From contig CABPZV010000134.1 of assembly GCA_902462015.1 (NCBI GenBank), positions 1 to 5,839 on the forward strand: a DNA stretch of 5,839 bases, in the 5' to 3' direction. Under the pieces are notes generated by a model. That model searched no databases. It was given only the letters and a program-made list of their open reading frames with translations, and was not told the DNA's origin. Position 1 is the stretch's first letter. Each line of letters begins with the position of its first letter. Below, in pieces: positions 1 through 4,192 of the stretch. This DNA is from an uncultured Eubacteriales bacterium (GTDB taxonomy: Bacteria > Bacillota > Clostridia > Oscillospirales > CAG-272). The position numbers and the translations under genes are program-made.

Positions 1-39
1 CCCCAGTTCTCAAAGAGATAAGTGTTTTATCAAGAAAAC

Positions 40-80
40 GGCTTGTTTACAGGGTTTTTGCCTTGTGGCAAGCCTTTTTT
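40..80 (+). terminator. Rho-independent terminator, rightward
   Basis: GGCTTG (40-45) can pair with CAAGCC (69-74), and six T residues (75-80) follow directly, the form of an intrinsic terminator for transcription entering from the left edge. A competing, tighter hairpin is TTGCC (58-62), loop TTGT, GGCAA (67-71). No gene in the window reads into it, so it would serve a plus-strand gene lying left of position 1, either a host gene or the end of a neighbouring element. Confidence 0.55.
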
Positions 81-99
81 GATGTCCGTTTGATGTCCG
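78..99. repeat. Tandem 11-bp direct repeat TTTGATGTCCG x2
   Basis: TTTGATGTCCG occurs at 78-88 and again at 89-99 with no spacer, starting inside the T-run of the preceding terminator. Short phased direct repeats near the end of an integrated element are typical of arm-type sites bound by the N-terminal domain of tyrosine integrases, and the integrase here has such a domain. The repeat itself is seen; its role as an arm site is inference. The core attachment sequence cannot be identified because the other junction is outside the window. Confidence 0.6.
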
Positions 100-165
100 A
101 GCGGCTAAAAATTTTTAAATTAAGCGAACAAAGGAAGAACAAAGAGAAAACACAGATAAACGAAA

Positions 166-197
166 AGCAGACCTTCGGTATTGACCGTTGGTCTGCT
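166..197 (-). terminator. Rho-independent terminator of the minus-strand operon
   Basis: AGCAGACC (166-173) and GGTCTGCT (190-197) form an 8-bp perfect stem; inside it, after a TT/TT internal mismatch, CGGT (176-179) pairs with ACCG (184-187) around the loop ATTG. Read on the minus strand the hairpin is followed by a T-rich tail, TTTTCGTTT. It lies downstream of all the minus-strand genes and has no competing gene between, so it most likely ends their transcript. The plus-strand reading has a weaker T tail (CTTGATTT), although some bidirectional function is possible. Confidence 0.75.
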
Positions 198-256
198 CTT
201 GATTTAGCAATATATTTATAGGATATTGGTTATTGGAATAAATTATTTTTTGGATA

Positions 257-331
257 TTATATATAAAGAAAGTGCGGTTTGCGTTCAGGAGAGTCCCTTG
301 CTCGTCTTTTGGTTTTACACAGCATAATCAT
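257..331 (-). CDS. Possible 24-aa mini-ORF at operon end
   Basis: An ATG at 331 overlaps the TGA stop of the 78-aa gene as ATGA, a typical coupling arrangement, and GGTG lies just upstream within that gene. The frame runs 24 codons to TAA at 259-257. The peptide is very basic in the middle (KTKRRARDSPERK) and has no recognisable domain. The overlap is the only support: the codon content is not convincing, and short open frames like this arise by chance. An alternative start is the ATG two codons later. I treat it as a weak candidate only. Confidence 0.2.
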   Translation of the reverse strand: MIMLCKTKRRARDSPERKPHFLYI

Positions 332-564
332 TCACCATAGGTAATAAACGCATTGAATACGGCTTTCATAGTGCTGTTTTTCAGCTTATCATCTACCATA
401 TCGGCAGAAACGGCATTCTTGCCATTTTCGGATAGGTATTCAAGAGCCCTATTCCACTCCATAACAAGCGTTGAGCCGTCTTTAAGGTAAATTGTTGCTT
501 GCAGTGCTTTCTCGCCTTGCAGGGCATTTTCAACGGCTTTGAGCCGCTTTAACAAGTCACGCAT
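328..564 (-). CDS. Small hypothetical protein, 78 aa
   Basis: I do not recognise this protein. I start it at ATG 564, not at a further-upstream ATG (639), because 564 has GGCGGTG just upstream, overlaps the preceding gene's stop by 8 bp (ATGCGTGA) and gives a sensible N-terminus, MRDLLKRLKAVENALQ, which is an amphipathic helix. The middle (about residues 22-40, ATIYLKDGSTLVMEWNRAL) looks like a beta-hairpin followed by a helix. The tail is VFNAFITYGE. There is no signal peptide, membrane segment or cysteine motif, so a small soluble cytoplasmic protein is likely. The overlap implies translational coupling to the 247-aa coiled-coil protein and perhaps a shared complex. It is the last confident gene before the operon terminator. 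Confidence 0.7.
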   Translation of the reverse strand: MRDLLKRLKAVENALQGEKALQATIYLKDGSTLVMEWNRALEYLSENGKNAVSADMVDDKLKNSTMKAVFNAFITYGE

Positions 565-1300
565 TATTATCACCGCCGTCGTACTCAGTTGAAACATACA
601 GGCTCTTTGCGTTCTCGTATTCTTCGGGATAGATTTCATTTAATACCTTGTTGCAGGCAAAAGGACTTGTCCCGAATGAGCTGTTTTCTTCACCCGACAA
701 AGCGCCAACCGCCAAACCTGTATAATTCTCTAAAGGCTCGCGGTAATTAAATTGTGCGTCTTTGCAAGCTAAAGCAACCGTCTTTAATTCTTGTTTGTAG
801 CCCTCGTGAGTTTCTGTTTCTGCCTGTTCTTCGGCATATTTGCCGATAAGTCGGAGCATTGCTATATTGCCCTTAAAATCGTCTGTAAGAGCCTTTATTT
901 CTCTTGTAGATAGAACACCACTCTTTAGCAGTTCAACCGTTGCAAGGTCTATTTTATCGCCTGTAGCCCGTGCGTGTCTTTCAAAGCGTGTATCAGCTTC
1001 GGCAATGATGTTGTTAAATTCGGCTTTGGCGCTCTCGGAGAGTGTTGCAAACTCCTTTTTTATGTCACGGAGTTTCTGTTGGTGTGCGTTGGTGTCATTC
1101 ATTTTCCGCGTTATATCGTTCCAACCTCTGCGAATTTCATCTTCCCAGCGCTTTTCCTCCGCTTTGTATTTTCGGTCAAGTTTTTCCCATTCGGGGCGGT
1201 AAACCTCGGTGTATTGCTTGTGCAATGCTTCAAGGTAATCACTCACCGAATATCTTGCGGTCATAGGGTTTGTATTGTATGTTTTGGGTTTAATATACAT
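557..1300 (-). CDS. Coiled-coil protein of unknown function, 247 aa
   Basis: I do not recognise a named family. The start at 1300 is preceded by AAGGAGTG, which is formed by the last codons of the upstream TerS-like gene (its stop TGA lies inside the Shine-Dalgarno), so the two genes are tightly coupled. After a short basic N-terminus, residues about 20-110 are highly charged and helical, rich in E, K, R and W (for example RPEWEKLDRKYKAEEKRWED), consistent with a long coiled coil. Residues about 115-195 are more mixed helices (LLKSGVLSTREIKALTDDF). The C-terminal 50 residues are Gly/Ser/Asn-rich and acidic, probably flexible, ending DGGDNNA. It has no signal peptide or membrane span. Phage scaffolding and head-assembly proteins often look like this, and the position after a TerS-like gene fits, but this is inference from shape and context only. 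Confidence 0.85.
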   Translation of the reverse strand: MYIKPKTYNTNPMTARYSVSDYLEALHKQYTEVYRPEWEKLDRKYKAEEKRWEDEIRRGWNDITRKMNDTNAHQQKLRDIKKEFATLSESAKAEFNNIIAEADTRFERHARATGDKIDLATVELLKSGVLSTREIKALTDDFKGNIAMLRLIGKYAEEQAETETHEGYKQELKTVALACKDAQFNYREPLENYTGLAVGALSGEENSSFGTSPFACNKVLNEIYPEEYENAKSLYVSTEYDGGDNNA

Positions 1301-1307
1301 AGTAAAA

Positions 1308-1673
1308 TCACTCCTTATTTGTCATTTTTTCGACTTCTTCAAGCCGTTCTCTGAATTCTGTCTGTTCCGTATATTTCAAACAGTTCTGCAATATCAATGC
1401 CGCTGCGTTTAATCGTATTTGCGGAGCGGAAGAAGTATCTTCCATAATCTCTCGAATAGTATCTACCGCCTTGCTTAAAGCTGTCTGCAGCTTGTTACAG
1501 GCTTCATTAAGTATTACTGTTCGGCGGTGGTCATATTCTGCTTTAAATTCCTTATTGGCTAACCTATGATATATTATAGGCCTGCTGACTCCTGCCTCTC
1601 TCGCCGCTTCGGCTATTGTTCCGCACGATAGCAATGCGGCTAAAATCTGCTCGTCTTTCGGTTTCATCTCCAT
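1308..1673 (-). CDS. phBC6A51-type HTH protein, terminase-small-subunit-like
   Basis: 121 aa. Residues 18-39 form a clear helix-turn-helix (TIAEAAREAGVSRPIIYHRL), followed by the linker ANKEFKAEY and then two long helices (about 47-78 and 85-102, ending IRLNAAALILQNCLKY). This order, an N-terminal HTH then the aspartate/proline-marked helix pair, is that of the phBC6A51 group found on Firmicutes phages and mobile elements, often annotated as phage terminase small subunit-like. Small terminase subunits bind the packaging site and hand DNA to the large subunit. The start ATG 1673 follows a strong AAGGGGGTGA, and the gap to the preceding lipoprotein gene is 4 bp. No large terminase is in the window. 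An alternative role is a plain DNA-binding regulator; the HTH is certain, the packaging role is not. Confidence 0.85.
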   Translation of the reverse strand: MEMKPKDEQILAALLSCGTIAEAAREAGVSRPIIYHRLANKEFKAEYDHRRTVILNEACNKLQTALSKAVDTIREIMEDTSSAPQIRLNAAALILQNCLKYTEQTEFRERLEEVEKMTNKE

Positions 1674-1677
1674 ATAT

Positions 1678-2019
1678 TCACCCCCTTTTGCGTAAAAGAT
1701 TTCGTTTTACGGTAAATACCGTATTTTCTGCCTTGTCATAAACACGCAAACCGTGCGGAATAATATCAATCTTTACGGTGTCCGTGTCAACTGTTGTATA
1801 AGGCTCTTTAACGGCTTCTGAACGCTTTACAAGCCTTGTGGTGTAGTTGTATTCCTTGTCGGAAACAAGGTCTAAAACGGCGGTTTTAGTGCCGCTTCGA
1901 ACAACTTGTATATTGTCGCTCTGGTAGAGCGTTTCGGGAGCGGAAGAACCGCAACCCGATAACAGCAGTACCGTAACGCAAAGCAGGCAAAACGCTTTTA
2001 TGTAGTTATTTTTTCTCAT
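1678..2019 (-). CDS. Small secreted lipoprotein, 113 aa
   Basis: The N-terminus is a classic lipoprotein signal: MRKNN, a hydrophobic stretch AFCLLCVTVLLL, then the lipobox L20-S21-G22-C23, so Cys23 would be lipidated and the roughly 91-residue mature domain would face outside the membrane. The mature part is predicted mostly beta (NIQVVRSGTKTAVLDLVSD and TDTVKIDIIPHGLRVYD) and ends in a basic tail, KRNLLRKRG. I do not recognise the domain. The RBS GAGGAG lies 9 bp before ATG 2019. The gene lies in a packed series between a coiled-coil gene (14 bp away) and the TerS-like gene (4 bp away). Phage and satellite lipoproteins of about this size can act in superinfection exclusion at the cell surface; that role is inferred from context alone. 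Confidence 0.88.
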   Translation of the reverse strand: MRKNNYIKAFCLLCVTVLLLSGCGSSAPETLYQSDNIQVVRSGTKTAVLDLVSDKEYNYTTRLVKRSEAVKEPYTTVDTDTVKIDIIPHGLRVYDKAENTVFTVKRNLLRKRG

Positions 2020-2033
2020 CGTTATTCACTCCT

Positions 2034-2252
2034 CTATGCTCTTGTTATATATGTGTTTATATCCTCAAACAAAAGGATAGTTTCCCGGCAACTGTGTAAT
2101 TCCTTTTTTAGCCGTTTCAGTTCCGTTTCCTTTTGTTCAATCTCGGCTTCTAATTGGGATTTTTTCTTGTTGAAAAACTCCAAAGCAAGTGCCTTGTGCT
2201 GTTCAGCCGTAAGAGTTCTCTTATATTCTTCCCAAGTCTTATTATTATTCAT
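2034..2252 (-). CDS. Small coiled-coil protein, 72 aa
   Basis: Not a family I can name. ATG 2252 follows AAGGAG with 9 bp spacing (good RBS). Residues 5-30 are helical (TWEEYKRTLTAEQHKALALEFF), and residues about 28-62 form a regular heptad-like coiled coil (KKKSQLEAEIEQKETELKRL), ending with FEDINTYITRA. It is highly charged, with one cysteine and no membrane segment. It is the first gene after the 142-bp repeat-rich gap that follows the ATPase gene, so it opens the second half of the operon. The size and helical character would suit a small adaptor or a dimeric regulator of a larger protein; function is unknown. Confidence 0.75.
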   Translation of the reverse strand: MNNNKTWEEYKRTLTAEQHKALALEFFNKKKSQLEAEIEQKETELKRLKKELHSCRETILLFEDINTYITRA

Positions 2253-2394
2253 TATAGTCGCTCCTTAATTCGGTAAATAATTTGCTTGTTTTTTGGTAGG
2301 AGTATGGAATATAAACTTTATAAACTCATAAACCGAAAAGGACTTAAAGTAAATAAAGTTTATAAAACTATACCCTAACAGAAAGTATATACTT
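2253..2394. other. Repeat-rich AT-rich gap, candidate replication origin
   Basis: This is the only sizeable gap inside the minus-strand operon, and it directly follows the 3' end of the RepA-type ATPase gene. It holds three phased ATAAAC repeats (2311-2316, 2320-2325, 2328-2333), an inverted copy (GTTTAT, 2358-2363), a 12-bp perfect inverted repeat and a 14-bp perfect palindrome, all in AT-rich DNA. In staphylococcal pathogenicity islands the origin sits just 3' of the rep gene with iterons beside an AT-rich stretch, so an origin is a reasonable inference. It may also carry a weak promoter for the downstream genes; I find no good -35/-10 pair. Confidence 0.4.
2310..2364. repeat. 12-bp perfect inverted repeat, 31-bp spacer
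   Basis: TATAAACTTTAT (2310-2321) and ATAAAGTTTATA (2353-2364) are exact reverse complements. The stem is A/T-rich and no T-run follows it, so it is not a normal intrinsic terminator; protein binding or an origin element is more likely. The left arm overlaps ACTTTATAAAC (2315-2325), whose reverse complement GTTTATAAAGT recurs at 4158-4168 just after the plus-strand promoter. Confidence 0.6.
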
Positions 2395-2395
2395 T
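2382..2395. repeat. 14-bp perfect palindrome AAAGTATATACTTT
   Basis: AAAGTATATACTTT reads the same on both strands and touches the TAA stop (2397-2395) of the ATPase gene. A spacer-less palindrome of this length is a likely binding site for a dimeric DNA-binding protein. Its place at the helicase/origin-candidate border suggests a replication or regulatory role. Confidence 0.55.
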
Positions 2396-3636
2396 TACAG
2401 AGATAGGTCTCGTTCTATGTCCTCAATAGTTTCAAATTCAAATATGCTGAAACCATTTCTCGCACGGTTGTTGTATTTTACGAGTTTCCCTGTGCTGATA
2501 TTGATATTTTCTTTTTTGAGTCTAAATGCAATGCTATCAAGCACACGCTTAGGCTGACAGCTCCCGAAAACATCATCCCCGTATATGTCTTTCATTTCAT
2601 CATAACTGACATTGACCGTTTTTCCCTTTACGGCTTTTTCTCGTATAGCTGCTATCAATGCAAAGTTGATTTCTTCCTGTTCACTGTGCTGATTTAGTAC
2701 CTCGTTCGGAGTTTTCCTAAACCGTGCAGCTTCTTCAAGCGTTTTTCTTGTAATATCGCTGAACCCTGCCCATTCGCAACCGCCGTCTTGTGTTATGCAA
2801 TACTTCACCGATTTTCCCGCTTCGGCATAGTTGCTCTTGGTATGTACCATAACACGCATATTATTCTCGCCTGGAGTGTCACTGAATATTACCCGCATTG
2901 CAGAACGTGCAGCGTTGATAAAATCGGTTGAGCCTGTTGCGGCATTATTAGCATTTTCGCCCTGTGCTCGCTTGTTCACATGAGATACAAGTATCATACC
3001 ACAGTTGCAAGCCTTAGCCATGTTAGCAAGCCTTTGAAAGACGGGTCGAACGGCATTTACACGGTTAATGTCAACATCTGCACCGAGAAAAGCGTGCCAC
3101 GGGTCAATTATCACAAGCGAGGGGTTGTATCGTTTTACGGTTTCCATAAAATTAACATAATCGTCCGTGAAATTCATTCCTTCGGAGTCCATACAGTCAA
3201 GAATGTATATCTTCCGCAAGTCCGCTCCCGAAACGGCAAGACGCTTTTTCAGCAGTTCGCCTCTGTCCTCGGCTGATATGATTAAAACATTCGCCGGAGC
3301 GGCTTTTTCTGTTGTTTCTGTACCGGGTAAATATTCACCACGGCTGATAGCTGCCGCAATTCCACAACAAAAAATTGTTTTACCTGTGCCGCCGTCTGCC
3401 ATGAGTACAGTATAATCACCAATGGGAATGTATGGTTTCCAAGCAAACTCGGTATTATCTTCACCAAATTCAGCGGCTTTTTTTGCTTTATGCGGAGCAG
3501 CCGAAAGATAATAGAAAATATCTTCGTCTGTTGCTAAATCGGCTCGTAATTCTTTTATATATGCTTCGCTGACAGAACCGTCCTTGACAAGCTCACTGAC
3601 TTTCTCTGCATACTCGCTTTTTTCGTTATCCGTCAA
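2395..3636 (-). CDS. RepA-type RecA-fold ATPase (replicative helicase or loader)
   Basis: 413 aa. A RecA-like core covers about residues 65-285: Walker A ADGGTGKT (80-87), the SAED motif (121-124), Walker B LVIIDP (174-179, Asp178), the VSHVNK sensor-like motif (217-222) and GSTDFINAARSAMRV (235-249) with conserved Arg244. This order matches the AAA_25/RepA hexameric helicase group used by plasmids, phages and satellites. Residues about 320-413 look like a winged-helix C-terminal domain (RVLDSIAFRLKKENINIS). Residues 1-60 are a separate helical region. No primase domain is seen. The start is a TTG at 3636 with GGCGGTG about 7 bp upstream, and the gene overlaps the excisionase-like gene by 11 bp; the next in-frame Met is residue 79, at the Walker A, so TTG is needed. 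It probably acts in element replication. Confidence 0.93.
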   Translation of the reverse strand: MTDNEKSEYAEKVSELVKDGSVSEAYIKELRADLATDEDIFYYLSAAPHKAKKAAEFGEDNTEFAWKPYIPIGDYTVLMADGGTGKTIFCCGIAAAISRGEYLPGTETTEKAAPANVLIISAEDRGELLKKRLAVSGADLRKIYILDCMDSEGMNFTDDYVNFMETVKRYNPSLVIIDPWHAFLGADVDINRVNAVRPVFQRLANMAKACNCGMILVSHVNKRAQGENANNAATGSTDFINAARSAMRVIFSDTPGENNMRVMVHTKSNYAEAGKSVKYCITQDGGCEWAGFSDITRKTLEEAARFRKTPNEVLNQHSEQEEINFALIAAIREKAVKGKTVNVSYDEMKDIYGDDVFGSCQPKRVLDSIAFRLKKENINISTGKLVKYNNRARNGFSIFEFETIEDIERDLSL

Positions 3637-3817
3637 TACGCTTCACCGCCTCTCTGCTCTGCTTTTCAAGCATTTCTGCAAGAGCTTCGCTATTTATCAA
3701 AAAGCGATTTCCTATATAAATGCCGGGGCACATTCCCTTTGCTATAAGAACGCGCAAGTGGTGTTCTGTCAACGAGCCTGTAGCGGCTTCTTGCCTGGGG
3801 GTTTTGAAAGTTGCCAT
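3626..3817 (-). CDS. AlpA/excisionase-like HTH DNA-binding protein, 63 aa
   Basis: The protein has the winged-HTH layout of small excisionase/AlpA-type proteins: a first helix pair (SLTEHHLRVLIAKGMCPG), then the wing IYIGNRFLIN, then a helix SEALAEMLEKQ. Such proteins bend att-site DNA to direct excision or activate the excision genes. I start it at ATG 3817, since AGAGGTG lies 6 bp upstream; an in-frame GTG three codons earlier (3826) is itself part of that Shine-Dalgarno. The ATG is 1 bp past the stop of the Cro-like gene (TAATATG), and the 3' end overlaps the ATPase start by 11 bp, so the three are translationally coupled. The role as the partner of the integrase at the right edge is inference from family and context. 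Confidence 0.85.
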   Translation of the reverse strand: MATFKTPRQEAATGSLTEHHLRVLIAKGMCPGIYIGNRFLINSEALAEMLEKQSREAVKRIDG

Positions 3818-3818
3818 A

Positions 3819-3995
3819 TTATTCACCTCTCACAATTCTGTCAATAGCGGATAAAACAAGTTCTTTTTTCTCCTCGCTTAATTCCTCTCTCAACCATTTG
3901 CAAAAGGTAAATTCCGAAATACCGAGTTCCTTTGCCACTTCATAATGGCACAGGCGGTTTTCTTTGATTTTCAATCTTACATCTAAATTAAACAT
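3819..3995 (-). CDS. Small Cro/XRE-like HTH protein, 58 aa
   Basis: ATG 3995 has AAGGAG 6 bp upstream. The 58-residue product consists almost only of an HTH: DVRLKIKENRLCHYEVAKEL, then GISEFTFCKWLREELSEEKK, then the helix ELVLSAIDRIV. The VAKELGISEFTFCKWLR stretch is the turn plus recognition helix. Very similar small HTH proteins (DVRLKIKE...VA..LGI...F...LR.EL) are frequent as the first gene of early operons in Firmicutes prophages and integrative elements. It is the first gene of the minus-strand operon, facing the divergent control region, so it is a good candidate for a protein that binds the operator-like repeats there and sets the switch between the two directions. That binding is inferred. 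Confidence 0.85.
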   Translation of the reverse strand: MFNLDVRLKIKENRLCHYEVAKELGISEFTFCKWLREELSEEKKELVLSAIDRIVRGE

Positions 3996-4018
3996 ATAAA
4001 ACTCCTTATTTTTTTATT

Positions 4019-4041
4019 TAAGGTTGTGCGCATTTACCTTA
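4019..4041. promoter_or_regulatory. Inverted repeat in the leader of the minus operon
   Basis: TAAGGT (4019-4024) and ACCTTA (4036-4041) form a 6-bp inverted repeat around TGTGCGCATTT, which itself holds the palindrome TGCGCA (4027-4032). It sits between the candidate minus-strand start and the first gene, so it could be an operator or an RNA hairpin close to the transcript start. Confidence 0.35.
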
Positions 4042-4048
4042 TATTCTA

Positions 4049-4077
4049 ATTATACAACAACTACTATAAAATGAAAA
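4049..4077 (-). promoter_or_regulatory. Candidate promoter of the minus-strand operon
   Basis: On the minus strand TATAAT lies at 4054-4049 (6/6 consensus) with TTTTCA at 4077-4072 as a weak -35 (4/6), spacing 17 bp. Transcription would start near 4042, about 47 bp before the first gene. A second possible pair is TTGTTG (4123-4118) with TATTAT (4100-4095), also 17 bp apart. The exact choice is uncertain, but a divergent promoter here is required by the gene layout. Confidence 0.45.
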
Positions 4078-4117
4078 TTGTAATTGGTTATTTTATAATA
4101 TTTTTCAAAGTAACCAA

Positions 4118-4129
4118 CAACAATTGTTG
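4118..4129. promoter_or_regulatory. 12-bp perfect palindrome over the -35 box
   Basis: CAACAATTGTTG is a perfect palindrome whose right end overlaps the first three bases of the TTGACA -35 element (4127-4132). A dimer bound here would block RNA polymerase at the plus-strand promoter. It overlaps by 2 bp the second AAAGTAACCAACA box, so the two sites may compete or act together. Confidence 0.5.
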
Positions 4130-4155
4130 ACAAATTGAATTAGTTATGATATAAT
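4127..4155 (+). promoter_or_regulatory. Consensus sigma-A promoter for the cysteine-motif gene and integrase
   Basis: TTGACA (4127-4132) and TATAAT (4150-4155) are both 6/6 matches with the ideal 17-bp spacing, and TG at 4147-4148 adds an extended -10. Start would be near 4162, about 30 bp before ATG 4193. Such a strong promoter next to repeats and a palindrome suggests it is normally held down by a repressor, or that it drives steady expression of the lysogeny/integration side. Confidence 0.88.
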
Positions 4156-4192
4156 ATGTTTATAAAGTAACCAACATAAGGAGATGTTATAA

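Larger units (their letters stand above)
1..256. other. Gene-free left edge, possible element end
   Basis: I see no credible coding sequence here on either strand. It holds the rightward terminator at 40-80, the tandem repeat at 78-99, an AT-rich palindrome (TAAAAATTTTTA, 106-117) and the leftward terminator at 166-197. The direct repeat GGATATT occurs at 221-227 and 252-258, and one TTGGTTA (226-232) matches the boxes in the divergent control region around 4084-4176. Since the integrase at the far right reads outward, this edge is a plausible opposite end (attL side) of the element, but no duplicated core can be shown from one end alone. Confidence 0.45.
4084..4176. repeat. Operator-like boxes: three TTGGTTA/TAACCAA copies
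   Basis: TTGGTTA at 4084-4090, and its reverse complement inside the 13-bp direct repeat AAAGTAACCAACA at 4107-4119 and 4164-4176. Copies 1 and 2 form a near-perfect inverted repeat (10 of 11 positions, TTGGTTATTTT against AAAGTAACCAA); copy 1 also matches copy 3 in inverted form over 14 of 15 positions (TTGGTTA, T or C, TTTATAA). The boxes flank the plus-strand promoter on both sides, the third covering the likely start site, which is the geometry of repressor sites. Confidence 0.65.

Noticed and set aside
565..639. Upstream 25-codon extension of the 78-aa gene
   Set aside because: The ATG at 639 lies deep in the 247-aa gene without a Shine-Dalgarno, while ATG 564 has GGCGGTG upstream and an ATGCGTGA overlap.
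840..1354. Overlapping plus-strand open frames opposite the 247-aa gene
   Set aside because: They are antisense to a gene with a good RBS and coherent protein; their products are Ser/Phe/Cys-rich, as expected of shadow frames, and they lack RBS support.
2053..2268. 71-codon plus-strand open frame
   Set aside because: Antisense to the 72-aa coiled-coil gene, which has a strong AAGGAG site; the product looks like a reverse-frame shadow.
2310..2364. The 12-bp inverted repeat as a terminator after the ATPase gene
   Set aside because: The stem is nearly all A/T with a 31-bp loop and no T-run on either strand, so an intrinsic terminator is unlikely.
2980..3467. Open frames on both strands within the ATPase gene
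   Set aside because: The ATPase frame carries ordered Walker A, Walker B and sensor motifs; the other frames have no RBS or domain.
3584..3847. 87-codon plus-strand open frame
   Set aside because: It runs antisense across the start region of three coupled minus-strand genes and has no support of its own.
3626..3995. The two small adjacent minus-strand genes as a toxin-antitoxin pair
   Set aside because: Both products are small HTH proteins (Cro-like and AlpA/excisionase-like); neither resembles a toxin.
4084..4176. TAACCAA repeats as a CRISPR-like array
   Set aside because: Only three short copies in mixed orientation with unequal spacing around a promoter; this is operator geometry, not a spacer array.
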